The notes beneath the pieces were generated by a model. That model ran no database searches and had not been told where the DNA came from. It saw only the letters and a list, made by a program, of their open reading frames with translations. Of a stretch of DNA of 64,000 nucleotides, positions 24,977-33,758 are shown in pieces. Origin of the DNA: CAVQZC01 sp963718315 (lineage in GTDB: Bacteria; Actinomycetota; Thermoleophilia; Gaiellales; JAICJC01). The position numbers and the translations under genes were made by a program. Within the stretch, counting starts at the first letter, position 1. Each line of letters begins with the position of its first letter. The DNA lies in NCBI GenBank assembly GCA_963718315.1, contig CAVQZC010000007.1, positions 682,001-746,000 on the forward strand, written 5' to 3'.

Positions 24977-27032
24977 CTACGCCTTGACCAGCTCGCGCTC
25001 CTTCTGGGCGGCGTTGATGATCGACTGTGCGGCATGGGCCGGGACCTCGTCGTACCGCAAGAACGACATCGTGTAGTCGCCGCGGCCGCCGGTCATCGAC
25101 GTCAGGTCGGGCGCGTAGGTGAGCACCTCGGCCATCGGGACTTCGATGTGCACCACCGTCGCCGCGGGGCCGGGGTCCATCCCCAGCACGCGGCCCCGGC
25201 GCGACGTCATGTCGCCGATCACGTCGCCGACGTTCTCCTCCGGCACCGTCACCTCGAGCCGCATGATCGGCTCCAGGAGCACGGGGTCTGCCGCTGCCAC
25301 CGCCTGCTTGAACGCCATCGAGCCGGCGATCTTGAACGCCATCTCGGACGAGTCGACCGTGTGGTAGGAGCCGTCGACCAGCGTCACCTTGACGCCGACC
25401 ACCGGCGCGCCCACCAGCTCGCCGCGGGACATCGCCTCCTGGATCCCCTTGTCGACAGCCGGCCGGAAGCCCTGCGGGATAACGCCGCCGACGATCTTGT
25501 CCACGAACTCGTAGCCCGTCGTGGGCGTCCAGCGGCTCGATCTCGACGTGGCAGTCCCCGAACTGGCCGCGGCCGCCGGTTTGCTTCTTGTACCGGCCCT
25601 GGGCCCGCGCCTTGCGGCGGATCGTCTCCCGGTAGGGCACGCGAGGCGGCTTCAGGTTGACCTCCACCCCGAACCGCCTGGCCATCCGCTCGAGCACGAT
25701 CTCGACGTGCATCTGGGAGAGGCCGGAGACGATCGTCTCGCCGGTCTGCGCGTCGCGGTGGACGTCCAGCGACGGATCCTCCTCCGCCAGCCGGCGCAGC
25801 GACGCGTGCACCTTGTCCTCGTCGCCCTTCGCCTTGGGCTCGATCGCGAACGAGACCACCGGCTCGGGCAGCTTCAGCGGCTCGACCGGGGCCGGCTCGT
25901 CGACGTCGGCCAGCACGTCGCCGGTGGCGGTGTCCTTGAGCTTGGCAACGGCGCCGATCATCCCCGGGCCGAGCTCGGTGACGGCGGTGTGGTCCTTGCC
26001 CTGCAGCACCAGCAGGCCGGCCAGCCGCTCCTTGGTGTGGGTGCGGCTGTTCACCAGGGCGTGGTCGCCCGTGAGGGTGCCGGAGTAGACGCGCAGGAGG
26101 TTGATCTTGCCGCTGTAGGGGTCGGCGATCGTCTTGAAGACGTAGGCCAGGGTGCCGGCGCCGGCACTCTCGGGGACGTTGCGTGCGCGTGCCGGTGACG
26201 GCAGGCCCTCGACGATCAGGTCGAGCAGCCCGTGGGCGCCGATGTTGCGAGTGGCGGCGCCGCAGCCGACCGGGAAGACCAGCCCGTCGGTGACCAGCTG
26301 CTTGAGCGCGACCGCCATCTCCTCGCGGCTGATCTCGCCGCCCTCCAGGTAGCGCTCCATCAGCTCGTCGGAGGTCTCGGCGACCACGTCCATCAGCTTG
26401 TCGTGGTACTCCTCGGCCAGCGCGGTCATGTCGTCCGGGATCGGCACCGACTCGTCGTGGCCGGACGCGTCCTCGCCGTGCAGGTAGGCGACCATGTGCA
26501 CCAGGTCGACCACGCCGCGGAACTCATGCTCGGTCCCGATCGGGATCTCGACCGCGACGCAGCGATCGGACAGGCGATCGCGGAGCCCCTCCAGGGTGCC
26601 GTAGAAGTCCGCGCGCTCGCGGTCGAGCAGGTTGACCAGGATCAGGCGGGAGAGGCCGAGCTCCTCGCAGCGGCGCCACAGGCGCTCGGTGCCGACCTCG
26701 ACGCCCATCACGCCGGACACCGTGACGATCGCCCCTTCCACCACCCTCAGCGCCGACAGCACGTCGGCCTGGAAGCTGGGCTCGCCGGGCGTGTCGATCA
26801 GGTTGATCGTGCGCCCCTCCCACTCCAGGTGCGTGACGGCCGCCGACGTCGAGATCCCGCGCCGCTTCTCCTCATCGTCGTAGTCCGAGACGGTGTTGTG
26901 CTCGGCGACGCTGCCCAGGCGGTTGATCGTGCCCGACTCGTACAGGAGCGACTCGACCAGCGACGTCTTGCCGGTTCCGCGGTGGCCGATGACCGCAACG
27001 TTTCGGATCTTGCCGGGCTCGCTGTTGGGCAT
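24977..27032 (-). CDS. EF-G-like translation GTPase (frameshift near 25515)
   Basis: Paralogue of elongation factor G. G1 GHRGTGKTSLVESLL (canonical EF-G has AHIDAGKTT), G2/switch KRRGISTSAAVTHLEW, G3 LIDTPGEPSFQADV, G4 VNLLDRERADF, then domains II-III (AYVFKTIADPYSGKINLLRV, GLSQMHVEIVLERMARRFGV). Domain IV starts YRETIRRKARAQGRYKKQTG, GRGQFGDCHVEIEPL. One extra G in a GGG run at 25515-25517 breaks the frame; correcting it gives GYEFVDKIVGGVIPQGFRP through to domain V (EVPMAEVLTYAPDLTSMTGG). Corrected length is 684 residues. The altered G1 and domain-IV tip place it in the EF-G-like group of unclear role rather than fusA itself. Confidence 0.85.
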
Positions 27033-27143
27033 GCAACGCCTCCGAATCTGGTTGGTGAGCGCAGTCCCCGTCACATTACTAGGCGGGCGTTGCGGGGGAC
27101 AAGGCTGCGGCGCTCGCCTAGCCCACCCGACCGTCGGAGAGAG

Positions 27144-27934
27144 CTAGCGGTTGCGTTCCATGGAGGCGCGCTCCAGGCTGCCCTGGAGCTTTGCCTTGAG
27201 GCGCAGGATCGCCTTGGTGTGGAGCTGGGAGACGCGCGACTCGGTCACGCCGAGCACCTCGCCGATCTCGCGCAGGGTCAGCTCCTCGTAGTAGTAGAGC
27301 GTGATCACGGTGCGCTCGCGCTCCGGGCAGCTTGCCGATCGCCGAGGCCAGCGCCTCGCGCACCTCGGTGCGCGTCATCTCCAGCGACGGGTCGTCGGCG
27401 TTGGGATCCTGCAGCGTGTCGATCAGCGAGACGGTGTCGCCGCCCGACGACGAGATCGTCCACAGCTCGTCCAGCGCGGCGACAGACGAGCGCGAGATCT
27501 GGGTCAGGCTGTCCTGGAACTCCTCCTCGCTGATCCCCAGGGCCTTGGCGATCTCCTCGTCGGAGGGCGGCCGGTGGTACTTGTTCTCGAGCTCCATGAT
27601 CGCCCGCTCGATCTCGCGGGCCCGGCTGCGCACCGACCGCGGCACCCAGTCCATCGAGCGCAGCTCGTCGATGATCGCGCCCTTGATCCGGCTGATCGCG
27701 TAGGTCTCGAACTTGATGTCGCGGCCGGGGTCGTAGCGCTCGATCGCGTTCATCAGGCCGAGCAGCCCGTAGGAGACCAGGTCGCCCTCCTCCACGTGCG
27801 CCGGCAGGCCGGTGCCGAGGCGGCCGGCGACGTACTTGACCAGCGGCGCGTAGGTCAGGATCAGCCGCTCGCGCAGACGCCGGATCGGCGTTCTGCTTGT
27901 AGGCAATCCAGATCTGAAGGGCGTCGTCGGTCAT
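27144..27934 (-). CDS. WhiG/FliA-family sigma factor (two frameshifts, near 27881 and 27326)
   Basis: Alternative sigma-28-type factor. Start MTDDALQIWIAYKQNADP; after one extra base it continues RLRERLILTYAPLVKYVAGR, region 2 VEEGDLVSYGLLGLMNAIER, YDPGRDIKFETYAISRIKGA, region 3 RPPSDEEIAKALGISEEEFQ. A second extra base (CCC run) precedes region 4: ERERTVITLYYYEELTLREI, GEVLGVTESRVSQLHTKAIL. Corrected length is 262 residues, normal for the family. Its ATG overlaps the Xer gene stop (ATGA). No flagellar genes are in the window, so a WhiG-like developmental or stress regulon is as likely as motility. Confidence 0.87.
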
Positions 27935-28899
27935 TGCGCTCGCGGGTGGGAATGCCGGTGCGCCGACTTCAGATGGCGCACGCTCACATGGGTATATACC
28001 TGCGTCGTCGCCACCGATGCATGCCCAAGCATGTCCTGGATGCTCCGCAGGTCGGCTCCATTTTCGAGCAAGTGGGTCGCAAATGCATGCCGGAGGGCGT
28101 GCGGCGAGCGCCGCGGCAGGCCCGCCCGCGCCATCCCACGGGCCACGATTCGGCGCACATCCGACGCCGACAGCCGCCGCCCGCGCACGCTCAGAAACAG
28201 CTCTGCGGCGCCGCGCCCGCGCTCCAGCTCGGGCCGGGCGTCGCGCAGGTAGGTCTCGATGGCGTCCGCCGCGGCCCCGCCGACCGGAACGATCCGCTGC
28301 TTGTCGCCCTTGCCGGTCACTCGCAGACGGCCGGCGGCCAGGTCGAGGTCGGCGACCGCCACCGAGCACGCCTCCGAGACCCGCAGCCCGCTGCCGTAGA
28401 CGAGCTCCAGCAGCGCCCGGTCGCGCAGCCCTGTCGCCCCCGGGGCGGCGTCGCCGTCGAGCAGCTCGCCCGCCTCGGTCTGGCTCAACGTCGCCGGCAG
28501 CAGGCGCGGCCGCTTCGGGCCCGGCACGACCGCCGCCGGGTCGCGGGCCACCAGCTCTCGGGAGTGCATCCAGGCGTACGCCCCGCGGACAGCCGACAGC
28601 TTGCGGCCGGCTGTCGCCGGGGCATACCGGCAGGTGCCGAGGTAGGCCGCGTAGCGGCGCAGCATGGCGGTGTCGGCCTGCTCCGGCTCGACCCCGGCGC
28701 GGCCCAGGAACACCTCCAGCTGCACCAGATCCGTGCGGTACGCGCGCAGCGTCGCAGGCGACGCCCCCGCTCCCCGCAGATGGTCGAGGTAGGCGCGCAA
28801 GTTTCGGTTTGAAATGTCTGAAGAAGCGGCCTGCATTCGCACCCGGTCGGGGTCCCCAGGTGTTCGCGTTATCAGAGCCGAATCCTCCGCCGTCATCAC
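27931..28899 (-). CDS. Tyrosine recombinase, XerC/XerD type
   Basis: Site-specific recombinase of 322 residues with N-terminal SAM-like core-binding domain (NRNLRAYLDHLRGAGASPAT) and C-terminal catalytic domain. All catalytic residues are seen: Arg in GSGLRVSEAC, Lys in VTGKGDKQRIVPVG, His-x-x-Arg in HALRHAFATHLLENG, His in MLGHASVATT, and Tyr in TQVYTHVSV. The sequence and its coupling to a sigma-factor gene fit a housekeeping chromosome-dimer resolvase rather than a phage integrase. The GTG at 28899 overlaps the stop of the small upstream membrane gene (GTGA); ATG 28836 is an alternative start. Whether it is XerC or XerD cannot be told here. Confidence 0.88.
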   Translation of the reverse strand: MMTAEDSALITRTPGDPDRVRMQAASSDISNRNLRAYLDHLRGAGASPATLRAYRTDLVQLEVFLGRAGVEPEQADTAMLRRYAAYLGTCRYAPATAGRKLSAVRGAYAWMHSRELVARDPAAVVPGPKRPRLLPATLSQTEAGELLDGDAAPGATGLRDRALLELVYGSGLRVSEACSVAVADLDLAAGRLRVTGKGDKQRIVPVGGAAADAIETYLRDARPELERGRGAAELFLSVRGRRLSASDVRRIVARGMARAGLPRRSPHALRHAFATHLLENGADLRSIQDMLGHASVATTQVYTHVSVRHLKSAHRHSHPRAQ

Positions 28900-29051
28900 C
28901 TCCGCAGATCCCTTCGAGCGAGGTCAGCCATCCACAGCCCCAGCACCACCCCGGCCACCGCGATCACCCACACCGACGAGACCGCGGCAAACGCCCCGAT
29001 CGCGAGCAATCCCACCGCCAGGACGGCAAACAGCAGCCCTCGCGGGTTCAC
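28896..29051 (-). CDS. Small two-helix membrane protein (51 aa)
   Basis: GTG at 29051 to TGA at 28896: NPRGLLFAVLAVGLLAIGAF forms one membrane helix and SVWVIAVAGVVLGLWMADLA the second, with a basic tail ARRDLRR. Its stop overlaps the Xer GTG start (GTGA), so it is probably the first gene of the Xer-WhiG operon. Function unknown. Confidence 0.6.
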   Translation of the reverse strand: MNPRGLLFAVLAVGLLAIGAFAAVSSVWVIAVAGVVLGLWMADLARRDLRR

Positions 29052-29070
29052 CCTTGCCTCGGTAGACGGC

Positions 29071-29484
29071 CTAGGTCGTCGCGGTGACCTGGTCGCGCAT
29101 CTCGGCGAGCGTACGGGCGAGCTGTGTGCGGGTCATGATCAGCCGGTTGCGGGCAGGAACCCCGACCGCCTCGGCCAGTGCATAGAGATCCTCCCGCGAC
29201 ATCGACTCGAGATCCGCGTCGGTCAGTGCCGCAGACGGCGCGGCCTGTGCCACCGGAGCCGAAGCGGCGACCGATCCCTGCGGCTGGCGCGCGTCTACCA
29301 CGTCGCCCGAGGCCGGGTCTTGTGCGGCTGCCGAATCGGCAGCCTCGTTTACCGCATCCCCGTCGGTCGTGAGCGCGCCCGACCTCCGTGTCGCGAGGCG
29401 ATACGCGACATAGAGCGTCAGGCCGAGCAGGCCGGTCGCTAAAAACAGGATCAACAAAGTGCGCGGCGCTCGTGAGCGCTTCAT
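29071..29484 (-). CDS. Membrane-anchored protein with C-terminal Rho_N/SAP-like helix-loop-helix
   Basis: 137 residues. One N-terminal membrane helix (TLLILFLATGLLGLTLYVAY), basic stop-transfer (RLATRRSG), a low-complexity Ala/Asp linker, and a C-terminal motif DADLESMSREDLYALAEAVG followed by VPARNRLIMTRTQLARTLAE. That end resembles the Rho N-terminal/SAP-like domain (L..M..xELYxLAxxxGIxGRxxMxKxxL) which binds nucleic acids. The ATG at 29484 is preceded by AGGAGGGTC. A membrane-tethered nucleic-acid-binding role is inferred only from these two parts. Confidence 0.6.
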   Translation of the reverse strand: MKRSRAPRTLLILFLATGLLGLTLYVAYRLATRRSGALTTDGDAVNEAADSAAAQDPASGDVVDARQPQGSVAASAPVAQAAPSAALTDADLESMSREDLYALAEAVGVPARNRLIMTRTQLARTLAEMRDQVTATT

Positions 29485-29701
29485 ACGATGACCCTCCTAT
29501 GTGGTTTGGAGCTGTCGCGAGCATACCGGTTCTCCAGGACGTCATCAGCGCACGAACCCCGATGTGAGGGATGCCTTCTACCTCATTCGGGGCGAAGCTT
29601 GACATAACCCCGCAAATAGCGGCTTTCGCCCTTCGGCCGGTTTGCAGTTTCTTTTCAAAACCCCCACCCAGCGCTTGGATCTGTCGCGTTAGCTGTGGGT
29701 C

Positions 29702-30712
29702 ATGGCACGGATCAGACAACCCATCCTCATCCTCCTCCTGGCGGCGACCGCCCTGACAGTCGTTACCAGCACCGGCAGTGCGACCGCACCGCCGTCGGAG
29801 CCATTCACAGCCAGCAGCTACTGGCGGACGCCGTCCACGAACCCGCCTGACGCGCGCTCTGGAGCGATGATCTCGTGGCTGCAGTCGGTGCTGCCCGGCG
29901 ACCGCAGGTTCGTCACCATCCGCGCCTCCCACCTGAACGGGTCGACCGCTCAGGGGACGACCGTTTACTACGCGGCGTCCAGCGACCACGTCTACTCGAT
30001 TTGCCACAACCCCCGCTACACCAAGTACACGTTCCCGCCCGAGGCAACCAGCGTCCGGATCCCTGCCGGAGCCCACGCCCCAACCGACAACGACGCGGAC
30101 ATGATCGTCTACAACGACTTCGCGGGACGGGTCTTCTGGTTCACCAACATGCAGATGATCGGCGGCAAGTGGTGCGCCAGTCAGATGTCGGTCTACTACA
30201 CGTCCTCGAACGGGCTCTACGGCATGCTGCCCGGGTCGACGAACACGCACAACTGGGGCAAGCATGGCCTGGCTCCGATCACCCAGGCGGTGCGCTGGGG
30301 CGAGGTCGTCAAGGGCGTCGTGCCCCACGTGATGGACATCTACATCCCCGCCGTCAGCTGCCACCACGCAGCCGGAGGCAGGGACTACTACCCGCTCTAC
30401 ACCGGGACGATGTGCACCACCAGCGCGGCCAACGCGATCCCGGCCGGCGCCGTGATCCGGATCAAGCCGAGCGTCAACCTGGCGGCCTTCAAGCTCAACC
30501 CCTACGCCAGGGTGATCGCAAACGCGCTGCAGAAGTACGGCGCCGTGGTCGGCGACCGCTCCGGCATGGGCAACTGTGCCACGATCAAGCTCGAGGACAC
30601 CGTCGACGAGGGCCGGGGCAACCTGTGGGCGAGCGTGGGCCTCACCTCCTACTCGCTGTCGGGGATCCCGATCTCGGACTACCAGGTCGACAAGCTCGGC
30701 GCCGGCCGCTAG
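29702..30712 (+). CDS. Secreted hypothetical protein
   Basis: 336 residues with a signal peptide (RIRQPILILLLAATALTVVT, then TSTGSATA). The mature part has a phage/toxin-like or carbohydrate-active feel but no family I can name: SYWRTPSTNPPDARSGAMIS, FPPEATSVRIPAGAHAPTDN, DADMIVYNDFAGRVFWFTNM, NTHNWGKHGLAPITQAVRWG, and a C-terminal GDRSGMGNCATIKLEDTV. Five cysteines in the mature chain may form disulfides. Preceded by 217 nt of intergenic sequence, so probably its own transcription unit. Confidence 0.7.
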   Translation: MARIRQPILILLLAATALTVVTSTGSATAPPSEPFTASSYWRTPSTNPPDARSGAMISWLQSVLPGDRRFVTIRASHLNGSTAQGTTVYYAASSDHVYSICHNPRYTKYTFPPEATSVRIPAGAHAPTDNDADMIVYNDFAGRVFWFTNMQMIGGKWCASQMSVYYTSSNGLYGMLPGSTNTHNWGKHGLAPITQAVRWGEVVKGVVPHVMDIYIPAVSCHHAAGGRDYYPLYTGTMCTTSAANAIPAGAVIRIKPSVNLAAFKLNPYARVIANALQKYGAVVGDRSGMGNCATIKLEDTVDEGRGNLWASVGLTSYSLSGIPISDYQVDKLGAGR

Positions 30713-30775
30713 TCCTCTGGCGGTACCTCGCTAGACTCCCCCGCCGTCAGAGGCAATCGTCCACGGAGCGGCGGC

Positions 30776-31168
30776 ATGGCGGATCTCAGCGAGCAGGCCC
30801 AGGAATTCCTGGAAGGCAAGAACTTCGCCCATCTGGGCACGATCAACCGGGACGGATCGCCCCAGGTGACGCCGATCTGGATCGACGTCGAGGACGGCCG
30901 GCCGGTGATCAACACGGTGGTCGGACGGGTCAAGCACCGCAACATCCTGCGCGACCCGCGGGTGACGCTCGAGATCGGGCCGCTCGACGATCCGTACCGC
31001 TACGTCGAGCTGCGCGGGAGGGCGACCGAGCTGACCGAGGACGGCGCCGTCCACCACATCGAGAAGCTGGCCCAGAAGTACACCGGAAATCCCTTCCGCC
31101 CGCTGGAGCCGGGCGAGATCCGGGTCAAGGTGTACGTCGAGGTCGAGCGCGAGCTCCAGCATCTGTAG
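30776..31168 (+). CDS. PPOX-class F420-dependent oxidoreductase
   Basis: Split-barrel flavin/deazaflavin enzyme of 130 residues. Family marks: FLEGKNFAHLGTINRDGSPQ, VTPIWIDVEDGRPVINTVVG, RVKHRNILRDPRVTLEI, GRATELTEDGAVHHIEKLAQ, KYTGNPF. This is the short Rv1155-like group that uses F420H2 rather than FMN. It is convergent with an F420-dependent luciferase-like oxidoreductase and 1.6 kb from the F420 biosynthesis genes, supporting F420 use. Confidence 0.88.
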   Translation: MADLSEQAQEFLEGKNFAHLGTINRDGSPQVTPIWIDVEDGRPVINTVVGRVKHRNILRDPRVTLEIGPLDDPYRYVELRGRATELTEDGAVHHIEKLAQKYTGNPFRPLEPGEIRVKVYVEVERELQHL

Positions 31169-31179
31169 GTGACACGGCC

Positions 31180-32181
31180 CTAACCGAACCGTTCCCTGAG
31201 CACGGGCAGCGCCTCGGCGGCGAACGTGCGCAGGAACCGCTCCTGGTCGGGCGAGGGGCTGTGGAAGACGAGGTGCCGGAAGCCCATCTCGACGTACTCG
31301 CCGACCCGGTCGGCGAGCTCCTGTGGGTCGCCGGTGACGATGAAGCGGCTCTCGGCGTGGACGGAGGGGTCGTCGGCCAGCCGCTCCAGCTCGATCGGAT
31401 CGTCCACCCCCTGCTTGGCCTCGGCCGGGAGCGCCAGCGGCGCCCAGAACCGGCATTCATCGATGGCCCGCTGCCGGTCGCGATCGTAGGAGACCTTCAC
31501 CTCGAGCAGCTTCTCGAGCTGGTCGGGGTCGTGGCCCGCCCCCCGCGCGCCCTCCTCGAGGGCAGGCAGCAGTGAGTCGACGTAGAGCTCGCGCGGCTTG
31601 CCGCTGGTGGTGATGAAGCCGTCGCCGATCTCCCCCACCCTGCGGGCCGCGCGCGGGCCTGCGGCCGCAACCAGGATCGGCGGCGGGTGGTCGGGAAGGT
31701 CGTAGATGGTGGCGTTGCGGGTGCGGTAGTAGCGGCCGGCAAAGCTCACGCGCTCGCTGCTCCACAGCTCCCGGATCAGCTGGATCGCCTCGGTCAGCCG
31801 GTCGAGCCGTTCCTTGAAGCCCGGCCACTCGAGGTCGAGCGCCGGAACCTCGTTCATCGACTCGCCGCTACCGACGCCCAGGAACACGCGGTCCGGGGCC
31901 AGGCAGGCGATGGTCGCGAACGCCTGGGCCACCAGAGAGGGGTGAAACCGCATCGTCGGGGTGGTGACGCTGGTGCCGATCCGGACGCGCTCCGTGCGCA
32001 CCGCCAGCGCCCCCAGCCAGGGCAGCGCCGCAGGCGCGTGGCCGCCGGTGTGACGGAACGGCTGGAAGTGGTCGGAGACGGCGACGCTGTCGAATCCGTT
32101 GCGTTCTGCGGCCTCCGCGAAATCCAGCAGCTGCCGCGGGCCGAACTGCTCAGCCGACGCCTTGTAGCCGAGGGCGATCAC
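31180..32181 (-). CDS. F420-dependent LLM-class oxidoreductase, FGD-like
   Basis: Luciferase-like TIM-barrel enzyme of 333 residues: IALGYKASAEQFGPRQLLDF, SVAVSDHFQPFRHTGGHAPA, TERVRIGTSVTTPTMRFHPS, RVFLGVGSGESMNEVPA, FAGRYYRTRNATIYDLP, ILVAAAGPRAARRVGEIGDG. The SDHFQPF and GSGE..NE segments match F420-dependent glucose-6-phosphate dehydrogenases. Probably oxidises an alcohol or sugar while reducing F420, which would feed the PPOX enzymes nearby; glucose-6-phosphate is only a guess. Confidence 0.88.
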   Translation of the reverse strand: MIALGYKASAEQFGPRQLLDFAEAAERNGFDSVAVSDHFQPFRHTGGHAPAALPWLGALAVRTERVRIGTSVTTPTMRFHPSLVAQAFATIACLAPDRVFLGVGSGESMNEVPALDLEWPGFKERLDRLTEAIQLIRELWSSERVSFAGRYYRTRNATIYDLPDHPPPILVAAAGPRAARRVGEIGDGFITTSGKPRELYVDSLLPALEEGARGAGHDPDQLEKLLEVKVSYDRDRQRAIDECRFWAPLALPAEAKQGVDDPIELERLADDPSVHAESRFIVTGDPQELADRVGEYVEMGFRHLVFHSPSPDQERFLRTFAAEALPVLRERFG

Positions 32182-32192
32182 GACGGCAGTCT

Positions 32193-32403
32193 AGATCGGT
32201 GATTCCAAATGCCCGCGGGGCTGGCCGCGTACCCGCCGTGGCCGGGCCGAGCCCGGCCTCGGGCGGCTGCGCTGCGGCGCGAACCGTCGCCTGGGGGTGT
32301 CCACGGGGAGCGCACGTGCTACAGCACGCACGCTCCCAGCGGCCAGCCCCAGACTGGGGTTCGCACTCGCCCAGCCATCACGCCGATTTGGAATCACCGA
32401 TCT
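32193..32403. repeat. 211-nt inverted-repeat-bounded structured element (MITE-like) before cofC
   Basis: The ends are a perfect 18-bp inverted repeat: AGATCGGTGATTCCAAAT at 32193-32210 and its complement at 32386-32403. Inside is a second 12-bp inverted repeat, GGGGCTGGCCGC (32217-32228) with 32339-32350, and a near-perfect 14-bp hairpin at 32306-32337. No coding frame is convincing and no target-site duplication is visible. It fills the gap between the LLM gene and cofC, ending 25 nt before the cofC start. Confidence 0.6.
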
Positions 32404-32428
32404 CAGCATCGCTCGCTACATTGCGGAG

Positions 32429-33034
32429 GTGGAGCTGGCGATCCTGATCCCCGTCAAGCGGCTCGACGAGGCGAAGTCACGCCTTGCAGGCGTGCTCGAC
32501 GAGGAGCACCGGCGGGCGCTGATGCGCGAGCTGATCGACCGGGTCGCCGGCGCCGCCCGCGAGGCTGCCTGCGGCCGGATCTGGCTCGCCACCTCCGACC
32601 CGGCGGGACCGGCGCTGGCCGCTGAGCTGGGCGTCGACATCGTCTCGGACGGCGGCCTGGCATGGAACCAGGGGCTGGAGCACGCGCGGCGGCAGCTCGA
32701 TCCAACCCCTGACCGCGTGCTCTACCTGGCCGGCGACCTGCCCCTGCTGACCGCCGACGAGGTGCGCGAGCTGGCCTCGGCCGGGCCATCGCGCGGTATC
32801 GTCATCGGCCGGGCCCGCGACGGCGGTACCAACGCCCTGCTGGTATCGCCGGCCGACGCACTGATGCCCCAGTTCGGCGAGCACGGAAGCGCCGCGGTGC
32901 ACCGCTACGCGGCTCTGGCCGCCGGCCTCCGGGTCGTCGTCCTCGACCTGCCGGGCGTCGCCCACGACATCGACACGCCGCAGGACATCGTCGACGCCGG
33001 CCTGCCGCTGCCGGGCGCATCGCAGGTCAGATGA
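32429..33034 (+). CDS. cofC: 2-phospho-L-lactate guanylyltransferase (F420 biosynthesis)
   Basis: Activates 2-phospho-L-lactate (or phosphoenolpyruvate) with GTP, the first committed step toward F420. 201 residues: ELAILIPVKRLDEAKSRLAG (nucleotide-binding start), DGGLAWNQGLEHARRQL, VLYLAGDLPLLTADEVREL (metal-binding Asp), GRARDGGTNALLVSPADA, LPGVAHDIDTPQDIVDAG. Start GTG 32429 with GCGGAG before it. Convergent with cofE, overlapping by 8 nt. In actinobacteria the equivalent enzyme FbiD prefers phosphoenolpyruvate. Confidence 0.9.
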   Translation: MELAILIPVKRLDEAKSRLAGVLDEEHRRALMRELIDRVAGAAREAACGRIWLATSDPAGPALAAELGVDIVSDGGLAWNQGLEHARRQLDPTPDRVLYLAGDLPLLTADEVRELASAGPSRGIVIGRARDGGTNALLVSPADALMPQFGEHGSAAVHRYAALAAGLRVVVLDLPGVAHDIDTPQDIVDAGLPLPGASQVR

Positions 33035-33758
33035 AGAGATCGCGGCCGGCGGGCCGGATCAGCTCGGCGGCCGTGCCCTCGCCCGCGGCCGCGTAGCCGC
33101 GCACCAGGGCAGCGGGCACCCGAGCCAGCTTGCCGAACACCAGGTCGGCGGCGGCAGCCAGCTCGTCGGCGATGGCCACCTGGGTCGTTCGCAGCTCGTA
33201 CCCGTTGGGGTCGATCTCACCCTGCAGGCTGTGCAGCGCCTCGACCCCGCTGACGCCGATCGCCGTGCCCACGATGCCATTTCGCAGCGGCCGCCCCATC
33301 GTGTCGGCCACGATCACGCCGACCGTCCGTCCGCTGCGCGCGCGAAGCGCCTCCCGCACCCGGGCTGCCGAGGCGTCCGGGTCGACCGGCAGCAGCACCA
33401 CCAGGTCGGCTCCCGGTGTGTTGGAGCGGTCGACGCCGGCGCTGGCGCAGATGAACCCGTGATGGGTCTCGCAGATCAGCAGCGACCCCCGGCGGCGGAC
33501 GATCCGCCTGCTCTCGCGCAGCACGACCTCGAGGTGGCGCGGGTCGCCACCGTCGCGCGCGAGCTCCAGGGCCCGCGGTGAGGGCTCCACCCCGGTCAGG
33601 TCGACGATCCGCCCCTCGGACTTGCTGACCGCCTTGTGCGTGAGCACGACCACGTCGCCGTCGAGCAGCGGCGGCGCGGCGTCCAGCACCAGCGATGCCA
33701 GGTCGGCTCCCTCCTCGATCTCGCCCGCAAGCTGCAGCGGCAGAATCTCGACGCTCAA
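33027..33758 (-). CDS. cofE: F420-0:gamma-glutamyl ligase
   Basis: Adds L-glutamate residues to F420-0 with GTP. 243 residues: DGDVVVLTHKAVSKSEGRIV, GSLLICETHHGFICASAGVD, RSNTPGADLVVLLPVDPDAS, VGVIVADTMGRPLRNGIVGT, AIGVSGVEALHSLQGEIDPN, GYELRTTQVAIADELAAAAD. These cover the substrate and metal-binding loops of the family. It lacks the C-terminal nitroreductase-like domain of mycobacterial FbiB, so is the stand-alone form. TTG start at 33758, overlapping the cofD TGA (TTGA); ends against cofC. Confidence 0.9.
   Translation of the reverse strand: MSVEILPLQLAGEIEEGADLASLVLDAAPPLLDGDVVVLTHKAVSKSEGRIVDLTGVEPSPRALELARDGGDPRHLEVVLRESRRIVRRRGSLLICETHHGFICASAGVDRSNTPGADLVVLLPVDPDASAARVREALRARSGRTVGVIVADTMGRPLRNGIVGTAIGVSGVEALHSLQGEIDPNGYELRTTQVAIADELAAAADLVFGKLARVPAALVRGYAAAGEGTAAELIRPAGRDLFI

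Noticed and set aside
27931..28899. Xer recombinase as the integrase of a mobile element
   Set aside because: It is coupled to the WhiG-type sigma gene and lies on the wrong side of tRNA-Gly for the 11.8-20.2 kb block, so it is more likely the housekeeping dimer-resolution enzyme.
32193..32403. IS630/Tc-type MITE with TA target duplication
   Set aside because: The flanking bases are TA on the left and TC on the right when the repeat is taken from GATCGG, so no target-site duplication is visible. I keep only the structural description.
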